A DNA stretch of 64,000 bases from Verrucomicrobiota bacterium (GCA_016200005.1 JACQFP010000022.1:1-64000); one strand, 5' to 3'; positions 43,292 to 51,426 are shown, numbered from the stretch's first letter. The notes: generated by a model not told the origin, from the sequence alone. A program made the numbers and translations.

Positions 43292-44618
43292 TGTGATTCC
43301 TCCATCCAGGTGGTGGCACGAAGTGGAAGTTGATCGGCGAATCGAGCACACGAATATTCTTGCCGTCCAATTCCGCCTCCAAATCCGACAGATCGAATTT
43401 TCCCCAGCGTGGGCCAGCAAACTCGCGCCGGTGCGCGATGACCGGCACCTGCTCCGGCGCAAACCCCATGAAGTGACACAAAGCAGCGTCGATGGCAAAA
43501 GGGTCGTCGCCAAAGAGCAGCCAGTCGGTCTCGCGTGGCAACGGTTCGAGCGGCCCGTTGCCTTCACCGCTGATCAAACCGTCCACAATGCAGAAGTAGT
43601 TACGCTGTGGCACCGGCTGGAGCTTGCCTTCGGCGTTCATGCACTGGATCACCAGATTCAAATCGTAGATCATGCGCCAGATGGTTTCATTGCCGTGCCA
43701 CGCGCCGCCGGCGATGTAGAAATTCTTCGGGACCGCTGATGGATTATCGAGACGGGTCTCGATGCCGCGCAGTTTCTTGAGCAACTCCCAACCGGGCTTG
43801 AGTAGTTTGAAGGCCAGACGGCTGCGCTTTTGCAAGGTCTCGCGCAGCGTGGTCTGGGTCCAATAAAGCCAGCGGTTCTGGTCCCCATATTCATCCCCGC
43901 CCCATTTCGGAGCGCCGCGCCGAAAGTGCGGCAGATAGGCCTTGTCGCCGTTGATGCCAACCAAATTTTTGAGCGCGCCAGTGATGCCGCTTTTGGCGTG
44001 CGCCTTCCATTTTGGCAGGTTGATGAACAGATCGGCGTTGAGCACGCTCTGGCTGACGAAGTAATTGTGCGAGCCTTGACGGTGATTACTGCTGGTGACG
44101 GCGGCACTGTAGTCGTTCACTGCGAACCGTTCCGCCTGATCGGAGATCGGCTCCAAGTGGCTGCGATTTCCCAATGCCACTACGCGATAACCCGACGGGT
44201 CGCCGTGTTCAGACTCGCTGGCAACCAGGAACGAGCCTTCGGTCTTCTGGAAAACTTCCTTCCGCAAGTCACGAAAAACCACCTTGCCATGCGATGCCTT
44301 GGCCAACCGGTTGATGACTTCGGTCAAGCCTGATTGCGCGCACATCCTTGGCCACTTGGCGTACTGGAGCGGGCAATCGCCAACCAAAATGGATTCTGCC
44401 TGGGGAAAAAGGTTCAGGCAGGCTTCGGCGGTGGCTTCGATGACTCGCGCATCGGTTACGAGCGCACGGATCGGGAAGGCGGCATCGGTTTCGTGCAAAA
44501 CCCAGTTCGGCTTGAGGACGATCCGTCGGGGCGCGAGGTGGTCACAGGCTCGACGAAGTTCATCGAACACCAGTTGCTTCAAGCGCGCGGAAGCGGCGGT
44601 ATGGATTCGCGTATTCAC
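43281..44618 (-). CDS. DUF362 domain protein, CapK partner
   Basis: A 445-residue protein with DUF362 features: RRIVLKPNWVLHETDAAFPI near the start, LPKWKAHAKSGITGALKNLVG (the lysine-rich block characteristic of the family) and GDDPFAIDAALCHFMGFAPE. It is only distantly related to the DUF362 protein at 37975 and longer. The GTG at 44618 is the likely start. Its 3' end overlaps the CapK gene start by 11 bases, suggesting that the two products act together on the same substrate. The chemistry of DUF362 proteins is unknown. Confidence 0.85.
   Translation of the reverse strand: MNTRIHTAASARLKQLVFDELRRACDHLAPRRIVLKPNWVLHETDAAFPIRALVTDARVIEATAEACLNLFPQAESILVGDCPLQYAKWPRMCAQSGLTEVINRLAKASHGKVVFRDLRKEVFQKTEGSFLVASESEHGDPSGYRVVALGNRSHLEPISDQAERFAVNDYSAAVTSSNHRQGSHNYFVSQSVLNADLFINLPKWKAHAKSGITGALKNLVGINGDKAYLPHFRRGAPKWGGDEYGDQNRWLYWTQTTLRETLQKRSRLAFKLLKPGWELLKKLRGIETRLDNPSAVPKNFYIAGGAWHGNETIWRMIYDLNLVIQCMNAEGKLQPVPQRNYFCIVDGLISGEGNGPLEPLPRETDWLLFGDDPFAIDAALCHFMGFAPEQVPVIAHRREFAGPRWGKFDLSDLEAELDGKNIRVLDSPINFHFVPPPGWRNHIER
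43299..43303 (-). promoter_or_regulatory. Ribosome-binding site deciding a TTG start
   Basis: GGAGG on the - strand, seven bases before the TTG at 43291. It identifies the start of the CapK gene inside the end of the DUF362 gene. Confidence 0.8.
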
Positions 44619-44646
44619 TCAACGGTGAAAATAGGCAAACGCAGGA

Positions 44647-44716
44647 AAAGCAGAAAGCAGAAATTAAGAAAGCTGAGATTTCCGATTTCTGTTTTTTACT
44701 TTCTGCTTTCTGCTTT
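44647..44716. repeat. Inverted repeat of the word AGAAAGC
   Basis: AAAGCAGAAAGCAGAAA (44647-44663) is perfectly inverted at 44700-44716. The repeat supplies the last six codons and the stop (TAA, 44696-44698) of the GT2 gene on the - strand. The same word recurs at 48091-48158 inside the GT-C gene. Confidence 0.88.
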
Positions 44717-45634
44717 AGCTAGCGGCCGGATCCAACGAAAGGTGGGATTCAACACCTGAAAATTTTTTCGGGCGGCGGGACTGTCCATCGTGTAGATGGC
44801 GTAATCATGAGGTTTGCAGGCGTAGTGACCCGCCCGCCAGCGGCGAAAGCGATGATAAGCCAGGATCAGTGGAGCCGAGAGTTGTGCCCAATAGGGGGCC
44901 GCGCCGATGAATTCCCTTTTTTCCCGGGCGGCGTTTGCGCCGAGATTCATGTTCTGGCCTGTCTCAGTAAACGCGGTCAGGAATTCTGGCAGAACAGCGG
45001 TGCGGAGTCCGGACTTGACCAGTCGCAGCGTCCATTCGCCATCGCCGATGTCGCGTAGGTCAGGGTTAAAAAAAAGTTTGTGGTCCTCGATGACCCGGCG
45101 CCGCAGGAAGGTGGCGGCCGTGAGGAAACTGAGGTTGCCCGAAACCCAGGTGTGCAAAAGCTGCGGTGTGAGCGCGCGGCGTTCGCACAGGTAACGGCCA
45201 TCGGCGTGCACGACAATGCAATCCCCGAACACGACATCCACGTCGCGATGCCGATTGAAAAAATCGCTGACTTTTTTCAACGCCCCCGGAAGGTATTGTT
45301 CGTCACAGTTTATGTAGGCCAACACATGGTCGGAGGCCGGAGGTCGGAGGTCAGAGGTCGGAAGTGTGAGGTCTGACTTCTGGCTGCTGACTTCTGGCTT
45401 CTGGTTCAGAGCGCGGCGAAAGCCGCGATTGACGGCGTCATACATGCCTTTGTCCTTTTCGACATGGGCTCTGACACGTGGATCAGCGACCAGCCAATCC
45501 AGCGTGCCGTCATCCGAACCGGCATCCTGGACAATGTGTTCGTGCTCGACTTCGATCTGGTCAGCGACGGAAGCCACACACAACTTCAACCAGTTCGAGT
45601 TTCGGTAGCTAGGAGTGATGATGGAAAACCTCAT
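44696..45634 (-). CDS. Family-2 glycosyltransferase with in-frame repeat insertion
   Basis: A 312-residue GT-A protein starting MRFSIITPSYRNSNWLKLCV. Catalytic regions include QDAGSDDGTLDWL and YINCDEQYLPGALKKV. Between ALNQK and HVLAYINCDE an insertion of about 25 residues (PEVSSQKSDLTLPTSDLRPP...) is encoded by a run of the words AGAAGTC and GGAGGTC (45328-45408). It falls in a surface loop, so the enzyme may still fold. The last residues and stop come from the AGAAAGC repeat at 44647-44716. Its start is separate from the STRR/palindrome block 45643-45891. Confidence 0.8.
   Translation of the reverse strand: MRFSIITPSYRNSNWLKLCVASVADQIEVEHEHIVQDAGSDDGTLDWLVADPRVRAHVEKDKGMYDAVNRGFRRALNQKPEVSSQKSDLTLPTSDLRPPASDHVLAYINCDEQYLPGALKKVSDFFNRHRDVDVVFGDCIVVHADGRYLCERRALTPQLLHTWVSGNLSFLTAATFLRRRVIEDHKLFFNPDLRDIGDGEWTLRLVKSGLRTAVLPEFLTAFTETGQNMNLGANAAREKREFIGAAPYWAQLSAPLILAYHRFRRWRAGHYACKPHDYAIYTMDSPAARKNFQVLNPTFRWIRPLAKAESRK
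45328..45408. repeat. Short-word repeat inside the GT2 gene
   Basis: The words GGTCGGAGG and GAAGTCAGAAGTC with their complements (GACTTCTGGCTTCTGG) run for about 80 bases without breaking the frame of the GT2 gene. They encode a polar 25-residue loop. Confidence 0.85.
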
Positions 45635-45642
45635 GCGAGTTG

Positions 45643-45891
45643 ATGGTTGTTAGTTGAGAGTTGATAGTTTGGACTCTCAACTATCAACTATGAACTATCA
45701 ACCAAGAACTCACCTTGAAAAACCGTTCCGTTTCACAATACAATCTCGCCCCGTGGAGTAAGCGAGCCACTTTGGGCTGGCGGTCATGCTCCAGCTACTC
45801 CACGGGGCAAGGGCGTTGCCGGCAGCTAGTTGATAGTTGAGAGTTGAGAGTTGGGACTATCAACTATCAACTAAGAACTCTCAACTAAGCC
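45643..45891. repeat. Composite repeat block: GTTGATAGTTGAG words around a 13-base palindrome
   Basis: Two runs of the word AGTTGATAGTTGAGAGTTG with inverted partners (45650-45710 and 45828-45888) enclose GCCCCGTGGAGTA (45748-45760) and TACTCCACGGGGC (45796-45808), a perfect 13-base inverted repeat. A second copy of the same GTGGAGTA element in reverse sits at 49427-49487. The block ends right before the GTG start of the WecG-type gene. Confidence 0.88.
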
Positions 45892-46662
45892 GTGAGCGAC
45901 ATCAAACGAGTAAATATTCTGGGCGTTGGGTTGAGCGCGATCAATTTGAAACTGGCGCGGGAGGCCATCGCCCCGGCGCTGGAACAAAAGACCAAGGGTT
46001 ACGTGTGCGTCACCGGTGTTCATGGCGTGACCGAGGCGCAGAAGGACGAACGGTTTCGTGGCATCCTGAACCAATCTTTTCTCAACACGCCGGACGGGAT
46101 GCCGATGGTTTGGATGGGCCGGCTGCATGGCTTTCGGGAAATGGACCGTGTTTACGGGCCGGACCTGATGTTGCTGATTTGCGAGTTGAGCGCAGAAAAG
46201 GGATACACTCATTTCTTTTACGGCGGTGGAGATGGCGTGGCGGAAAAATTGAAGCAGCGATTGGAGACAAAATTTCCACGTCTCAAGGTTGTCGGCACGT
46301 ACACGCCGCCGTTCCGACCGCTGAATCCGGCGGAGGAAGCAGAGTTGCTCCGCAGGATCAACGCAAAGAAACCGGACATCATCTGGGTTGGCCTGAGTAC
46401 GCCGAAACAGGAGAAGTTCATGGCGCAATACTGGCAGAGGCTGGACACGACGCTCATGTTTGGGGTGGGGGCGGCGTTCGATATTCACGCGGGACTGCTT
46501 CGTCAGGCGCCGCGTTGGATTCAGCGCAGCGGCTTCGAATGGTTGTTTCGACTTTGGTGCGAGCCGCGCCGGTTGTGGCGTCGCTATTTGAAGAACAATC
46601 CGCTCTTTGTCATGCGCGTGTTCTGTCAACTGGCCGGAATCAAAAAGTATGCGCTTGAATAA
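45892..46662 (+). CDS. WecG/TagA/CpsF-family glycosyltransferase (GT26)
   Basis: A 256-residue enzyme of family 26. It shows NTPDGMPMVWMGRLHGFREM, the catalytic-site signature, VGLSTPKQEKFMAQYW and LMFGVGAAFDIHAGLLRQAP, all diagnostic. Family members transfer ManNAc, ManNAcA or similar sugars to a lipid-linked acceptor at the inner membrane. This is often the second step of glycan assembly, after the polyprenyl-phosphate sugar transferase (51427 here). The last 40 residues are basic and aromatic (RLWCEPRRLWRRYLKNN) and should bind the membrane. The GTG start directly follows the short-word repeat block. Confidence 0.92.
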   Translation: MSDIKRVNILGVGLSAINLKLAREAIAPALEQKTKGYVCVTGVHGVTEAQKDERFRGILNQSFLNTPDGMPMVWMGRLHGFREMDRVYGPDLMLLICELSAEKGYTHFFYGGGDGVAEKLKQRLETKFPRLKVVGTYTPPFRPLNPAEEAELLRRINAKKPDIIWVGLSTPKQEKFMAQYWQRLDTTLMFGVGAAFDIHAGLLRQAPRWIQRSGFEWLFRLWCEPRRLWRRYLKNNPLFVMRVFCQLAGIKKYALE

Positions 46663-46749
46663 ACCGCCTCGGAACAGATAGCTTCCCACTCTCCGGAAGC
46701 GCAGGCTCCGAGCTGGAGGCGCTTCGTGTTCAGTGGTAACGGGCAAACT

Positions 46750-47727
46750 ATGAATGCTGGAAAAATTTTGATTTGCGGCGGCGGCGGCTTCATCGGCGGC
46801 CATCTGGTCGCTGATTTGTTGAAACAAGGCCACAAGGATATCCGGGCGGTGGACCTGAAACCTTTTGCCGAATGGTATCAGCGTTTTCCCGAGGTTGAAA
46901 ATCTCCAGTTGGATTTGCAGGACAAGGCGGCCTGCGAGCAAGCGACGCGCGGCGCGCAGATTGTTTACAATCTCGCGGCGGACATGGGCGGGATGGGGTT
47001 CATCGAGAACAACCGCGCGCTGTGCATGTTGTCAGTGCTGATCAACACCCATCTCCTAATGGCGGCGAAAAAGTTCGGTGTGCAACGGTACTTCTACGCT
47101 TCGTCCGCGTGCGTCTATGCGGCCGACAAACAAACCTCACCGGACGTCATTGCACTGAAAGAGAGCGATGCCTATCCGGCGATGCCGGAGGATGGTTACG
47201 GCTGGGAGAAGTTGTTCAGTGAGCGGATGTGCCGGCATTTCCGGGAAGATTTTGGCATCACCACCCGCATGGCGCGCTATCACAACGTCTATGGGCCGCA
47301 CGGAACTTACGATGGCGGACGCGAGAAAGCCCCGGCGGCAATCTGCCGGAAGGTGATTCAAGCCAAGCTGGCGGGCAAACCTGAGATTGAGATCTGGGGC
47401 GACGGCCATCAGACGCGCAGTTTCATGTACATCGATGATTGTTTGAAAGGGACGCAGGCGATCCTGGCCAGCGAGATTTTGGAGCCAATCAATCTGGGAA
47501 GCAACGAACTGGTGACCATCAACGGGCTGGTGGACATCGTGGAAGACATCGCGGGCGTGAAGCTCAAGCGGAAGTATAATTTGAAAGCGCCCAAAGGCGT
47601 GAACGGCCGCAACAGCGACAATACTCTGATCAAAAAACTTCTGGGCTGGGAGCCGGGCACCCGACTGCGCGACGGCATGGAGAAGACGTATCGCTGGATT
47701 TACAACGAGATCAAGGCTAAAGGCTAA
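46750..47727 (+). CDS. GDP-mannose 3,5-epimerase-like protein
   Basis: A 325-residue protein with MNAGKILICGGGGFIGGHLV at the start. The segment NLAADMGGMGFIENNRALCM and the YASSACVYAADKQ strand with its Cys are characteristic of GDP-mannose 3,5-epimerase. The active-site Tyr and Lys are in DGYGWEKLFSERM. VYGPHGTYDGGREKAPAAIC matches the family. It would turn GDP-mannose into GDP-L-galactose or a related sugar. The assignment is to the family, not to a tested reaction. Confidence 0.85.
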   Translation: MNAGKILICGGGGFIGGHLVADLLKQGHKDIRAVDLKPFAEWYQRFPEVENLQLDLQDKAACEQATRGAQIVYNLAADMGGMGFIENNRALCMLSVLINTHLLMAAKKFGVQRYFYASSACVYAADKQTSPDVIALKESDAYPAMPEDGYGWEKLFSERMCRHFREDFGITTRMARYHNVYGPHGTYDGGREKAPAAICRKVIQAKLAGKPEIEIWGDGHQTRSFMYIDDCLKGTQAILASEILEPINLGSNELVTINGLVDIVEDIAGVKLKRKYNLKAPKGVNGRNSDNTLIKKLLGWEPGTRLRDGMEKTYRWIYNEIKAKG

Positions 47728-47830
47728 AATCTAAATGCTAAATTCATCTTTCAACTTTCTGCCTTCAGATTTGGTTTTGTGAAGTCAGCCTTCAGCCTTC
47801 AGCCTTTGGCCTTCAGCCTTTGTCTGAGTC
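47728..47830. repeat. Short-word repeat covering a gene start
   Basis: TTCAGCCTTCAGCCTTTGGC-type words (47785-47825), preceded by AAGGCTAAAATCTAAATGC at 47722-47745, form a loose inverted repeat. The repeat supplies the first codons (FSLQPLAFSLCLSLL) of the GT-C gene. Confidence 0.7.
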
Positions 47831-49440
47831 TGTTGATCTCATTGCTGGCGATCAGCCACCAAAGCTTGTGGATTGACGAAGCTTGGACGGCAGTGAAAGC
47901 AAGAGAGCCGACGTTGGCGGGCTGGTGGCAGGCGATGGCCGGCGAGAAGGCGTCCGACCTCCAGATGCCGCTCTACATGGTTTACATGTGGGGTTATGAA
48001 AAAATCTTCGGCTCCAGCGAATGGATTCTTCGTTCCGCCAATATCCCGTGGTTCGTGTTGGGCATCATCGCGTTTGTGGCTGCGGTGGGAAGAAAGCAGA
48101 GAGTAGAAATTAGGAAAGCAGAGATCAGGACTTCCGGATTTCACCTTTCTGCTTTCTGGTTGGTCCCGGCCTTATCGCCCTTTGCGTGGTATTACCTGAA
48201 TGAAGCGCGACCGTACGCGATGCAATTCGGCGCCAGCCTGCTGATCTTTGCTGCGCTTTACCAGCTAAGCGGGAAATTCGTTATCCTTCGTAGCCGCCGA
48301 CGTGAGGAGGCGGATGAGTTGGGAGATTACCAAGGCGCGCCTGCTGGCTTGGGCGGCGACAAAATGTGGGTGATTGGGTTTTGTGTGGGCATCATGGTGC
48401 TGTGCGGCAGCAGCCTGCTCGGAATGATCTGGGCGGCCTCGGCAGTCGGGATTGCGGCGCTGACTTTTTCGCGACAGCGAATCGCGGAGCTGTGGCGTGC
48501 GTATTGTGATGGCTGGTTGATCACGGGTTGCTTCATTCTCTTCTTGAGCGCTTATTATTTGTGGACTCTCAAAGCCGGGGCGCGAGCGTCGGGCATGGTG
48601 AGCACAGACTGGAAGAGTATTTGTTTCATCGGCTACGAACTGCTGGGCTTTGGTGGACTGGGGCCGGGACGCCTGGAAATCCGGCAGGAGGGCTTGGGCT
48701 CCTTCCAATCGCATTGGATCGGGTTGGCGCTTTATGGAATTGCCGTTTTGAGTTTGGTTGTCACGGCAGTCCGGAAATTTTGGTGGTCCGATAATGCTGG
48801 AAATATTTTGAAGCTGGCGGTGATCATCGCCGCACCGGCGGTGGCGCTGGTCATCGCCGGTTTGACTCTGCATTTCCGGATCGTCGGGCGCCATTTCACA
48901 CCGTTGATGCCGGTGATTCTATTTCTTCTGAGCACCGGGCTGACGACGCTTTGGTGTCACCGCTCTCCGAGCCGTGATCTCCGAGCCGGAGGCGTCCTGC
49001 TTGGGAAGTTGGTTGTCGGCGTCTTTTGCTGTTTGAGCTTGCTCTCATGTCTCTCGCTGCGATTCGCGGCGCGGCATGAGAAGGATGATTACCGTTCCGC
49101 CGCTGCGCTGGCACGGACTGCGATTAACCACGGTCAGCAAGTCTGGTGGAACGCCGACCCGCAGGGCGCCGCGTATTATCAAGTGCCGCTCCGAGTCACG
49201 GGCCGCTCCGAGCCGGAAGCCACCTCGAACCAACCGGAGACCGGTAGTGCATGGTGGGTCATGAATCCGTCGCGGGAAACGCTGGTCGCCGCGCGATTAC
49301 CGGATGTCATTGTAGTCACCAAACCTGATCTCTATGACCGCCAAGGCGCGCTGGCGGATTATGTCAAGCGGACTGGTTATCGGAAGGCTGTGATTCTGCC
49401 GGCGTTCACAATCTGGCAACGGGCTGGCCCGGTGGAGTAG
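47779..49440 (+). CDS. GT-C membrane glycosyltransferase (GT39-like) with repeat-derived segments
   Basis: A 553-residue protein with about ten helices. SLWIDEAWTAVKAREPTLAG (acidic pair DE in the first periplasmic loop) and YLNEARPYAMQFGASLLIFA place it in the GT39-like clan. At least three pieces are written by repeats: the leader FSLQPLAFSLCLSLL, KQRVEIRKAEIRTSGFHLSA (48091-48158) and SRRREEADELGDYQGAPAGL (48290 onward). The stop TAG (49438-49440) is in the GTGGAGTAG end of a palindrome. The gene may still be functional because each insertion keeps the frame and lies in a loop. The start is a GTG at 47779. Confidence 0.78.
   Translation: MKSAFSLQPLAFSLCLSLLISLLAISHQSLWIDEAWTAVKAREPTLAGWWQAMAGEKASDLQMPLYMVYMWGYEKIFGSSEWILRSANIPWFVLGIIAFVAAVGRKQRVEIRKAEIRTSGFHLSAFWLVPALSPFAWYYLNEARPYAMQFGASLLIFAALYQLSGKFVILRSRRREEADELGDYQGAPAGLGGDKMWVIGFCVGIMVLCGSSLLGMIWAASAVGIAALTFSRQRIAELWRAYCDGWLITGCFILFLSAYYLWTLKAGARASGMVSTDWKSICFIGYELLGFGGLGPGRLEIRQEGLGSFQSHWIGLALYGIAVLSLVVTAVRKFWWSDNAGNILKLAVIIAAPAVALVIAGLTLHFRIVGRHFTPLMPVILFLLSTGLTTLWCHRSPSRDLRAGGVLLGKLVVGVFCCLSLLSCLSLRFAARHEKDDYRSAAALARTAINHGQQVWWNADPQGAAYYQVPLRVTGRSEPEATSNQPETGSAWWVMNPSRETLVAARLPDVIVVTKPDLYDRQGALADYVKRTGYRKAVILPAFTIWQRAGPVE
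48091..48158. repeat. AGAAAGC-word repeat inside the GT-C gene
   Basis: GAAAGCAGAGAGTAGAAATT (left) and TTTCACCTTTCTGCTTTCTGG (right, 48138-48158) carry the same word as 44647-44716 and are read in frame. Confidence 0.75.
48290..48314. repeat. GTAGCCGCC-family arm inside the GT-C gene (copy f)
   Basis: GTAGCCGCCGACGTGAGGAG, continuing for five bases, is identical to the left arm of copy d. It is read in frame as SRRREEAD. Confidence 0.88.
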
Positions 49441-49487
49441 ATGGCTGATGTGCGCCCGGCCAAAGTGGCAGGCTTACTCCACGGGGC
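49427..49487. repeat. GTGGAGTA palindrome, second copy, at the GT-C gene end
   Basis: GCCCGGTGGAGTA (49427-49439) and TACTCCACGGGGC (49475-49487) pair with one gap. The interior is the reverse complement of the copy at 45748-45808 with several changes. Its TAG is the stop of the GT-C gene. Confidence 0.85.
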
Positions 49488-49597
49488 TGGCGAGTGAGAC
49501 AACAAACCGCTTGAAACCTTCAAGGAGCGGAGCGGAATTGATTTGATTGAGCAGGGCGGGCTTGGCTACTGTCCAACCTGTCTTAACGTCACAAATA

Positions 49598-50566
49598 ATG
49601 GATAACGAGAATCAGACCCGCGGCGCGGTGGAAAATTTCCGGTTGGATTTTCTGGATTGTTGGGCGCGACTTCCCAACAAAGGTTTGTTCTTCGGCCTGC
49701 TCGCGGCGTGGCTGGTCTTGTTTCACTTTCTTGGCAATTCGACCTTCGGCTACGTTGATACCCCCTCATTGATGGGCTGGATGTATAACGCCTACAACAC
49801 GGGCGATGGGCAGGACGGACATGGCAACCTGATTCCCTTCGTGGTGGTGGGTTTGTTCTGGTGGAAGCGCAAGGAGTTGCTGTCGCCCTCGCTCAACGCC
49901 TGGTGGCCGGGACTTGTGCTCATGGCCTTGGCGCTGGGCGCGCACATCATTGGATATGCGGTGCAACAGCCGCGTGTTTCAATCGTCGCATTCTTTATCG
50001 GCGTTTACGGTTTGATGGGGCTGGCGTGGGGGCCGGGGTGGTTGCGGGCGAGTTTTTTTCCGTTTGTGCTGTTTGCGTTTTGCGTTCCATTCGGATCGCT
50101 TGGTGAAAGCATCACCTTTCCGCTGCGACTCTTGGTGACCAAGATTTCCGTGGGCTTCAGTCATGGCGTTTTGGGAATCGATGTGGTCCGGGACGGCTCG
50201 CAGATTTTCGATTCGCAACGTTCGTTTCAATATGACGTGGCGCCGGCGTGCAGCGGCATCCGCAGTTTGATCTCGCTGCTGGCTTTGACGACGGTTTATG
50301 GGTTCGTTTCATTCAAGGCCGGTTGGAAACGGTTGTTGATGATGATCGTGGCCGTCCCGTTGGCGGTGATCGGCAACGTGGTGCGCATCACCGGTGTTAT
50401 TGTGGTGGCGGAGGCGTTCGGACAGGAGGCAGGGTCCTGGTTTGAACAAAAATTCGGCTTTGTAACTTTTGCCGTGGCCATCGCGTGTGTGCTGCTGCTG
50501 GGGCACTGGCTGCGGGAACGGGAATCGGAACCGCCGCTGGCGCTGGAGGAGGCCAGAACAGTATGA
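49598..50566 (+). CDS. Exosortase
   Basis: About 322 residues with eight predicted helices. Exosortases cleave proteins at a C-terminal sorting signal in the inner membrane. The catalytic Cys218 lies in DVAPACSGIRSLISLLALTT and Arg263 in PLAVIGNVVRITGVIVVAEA. The third usual residue, a His about 20 residues after the Arg, is occupied by Glu283 (SWFEQKFG) unless the alignment is shifted. The stop overlaps the start of an EpsI-type gene (ATGA). The target proteins with sorting signals are not in this window. The start at 49598 is preferred because the upstream codons are outside the family. Confidence 0.85.
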   Translation: MDNENQTRGAVENFRLDFLDCWARLPNKGLFFGLLAAWLVLFHFLGNSTFGYVDTPSLMGWMYNAYNTGDGQDGHGNLIPFVVVGLFWWKRKELLSPSLNAWWPGLVLMALALGAHIIGYAVQQPRVSIVAFFIGVYGLMGLAWGPGWLRASFFPFVLFAFCVPFGSLGESITFPLRLLVTKISVGFSHGVLGIDVVRDGSQIFDSQRSFQYDVAPACSGIRSLISLLALTTVYGFVSFKAGWKRLLMMIVAVPLAVIGNVVRITGVIVVAEAFGQEAGSWFEQKFGFVTFAVAIACVLLLGHWLRERESEPPLALEEARTV

Positions 50567-51315
50567 ACCGACAAAAATTGATAGTGTTTGGTACGGGGCT
50601 GCTGTTGATCATCGGCACGGCCGTGGTGTTGGCGCAATTCAAGGTCCATCAAAAACTGGGCCGGCCCGGAGTCAAAACTAGTCCCCTCGCGGGAAGCCGG
50701 AATCTGCGGATTGATTTGCCGGAAAAAGTTCCGGGCTATAAATCCGAACCGGTCGAAACCCCGGAGATCGTAATCAGTATCCTCCCCAAAGACACCAGCT
50801 ATGGTCAGCGCCGCTATCTGGCGGAAGATGGCTTTCAAGCCGTGGTCAACGTGGTGTTGATGGGTAGCGACCGGACCAGCCTGCACAAGCCGCAGTATTG
50901 CGTCGTCGGCGCCGGTTGGACGATCGATCAAACTGAAATGACGACCGTGCCGGTTTCACGCCCGCATCCTTATGATTTGCCGGTCATCAAATTGACGACC
51001 ACCAAACAAGCGATGATCAATGGCCAACGGGTCACGGCGCGGGGAATTTACGTGTATTGGTTTGTCGCGGACCAGGCGATCAGCGGGGATGCGTCGGGCG
51101 CAAAGCGCATGTGGTCTTTGGCCACACATCTTTTGCGCACGGGCGAATTGCAGCGTTGGGCGTACGTCACTTATTTTGCCGTGTGCGCGCCGGGCCAGGA
51201 GGACGCGACGTATCATCGCCTGCAACAACTGATGGCGGTTTCGGTGCCGGAGTTTCAGTTGGTGCCGCGACCGACGGCGATGGCGGAAGCGTCTTCAAGG
51301 CCGGCGGGGAGGTAA
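50563..51315 (+). CDS. Exosortase-associated EpsI-family protein
   Basis: A 250-residue protein with one N-terminal helix (LIVFGTGLLLIIGTAVVLAQ). The EpsI/DUF3485 domain has LPEKVPGYKSEPVETPEIVI, TSLHKPQYCVVGAGWTIDQT and VYWFVADQAISGD. EpsI-type proteins accompany exosortases in glycan loci and are thought to help in exporting or processing the sorted products. The ATG at 50563 overlaps the exosortase stop by four bases, so the two are made together. A purine-rich region just before the ATG (CTGGAGGAGGCC) can serve as a ribosome-binding site. Confidence 0.87.
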   Translation: MNRQKLIVFGTGLLLIIGTAVVLAQFKVHQKLGRPGVKTSPLAGSRNLRIDLPEKVPGYKSEPVETPEIVISILPKDTSYGQRRYLAEDGFQAVVNVVLMGSDRTSLHKPQYCVVGAGWTIDQTEMTTVPVSRPHPYDLPVIKLTTTKQAMINGQRVTARGIYVYWFVADQAISGDASGAKRMWSLATHLLRTGELQRWAYVTYFAVCAPGQEDATYHRLQQLMAVSVPEFQLVPRPTAMAEASSRPAGR

Positions 51316-51426
51316 CGAAATGTGAGCGCGGGAAACCCCAAAGCGGCGGGCGAGGACGGCGCGAATACCGTTGCGCGGCGCGGGAAAATTTGTTACAGAC
51401 TCCCCATTCCATTTGAGGACTGAACC

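Noticed and set aside
43292-43567. 92-codon N-terminal extension of the CapK-type protein
   Set aside because: It overlaps the DUF362 gene in another frame; a TTG with GGAGG at proper distance marks the real start.
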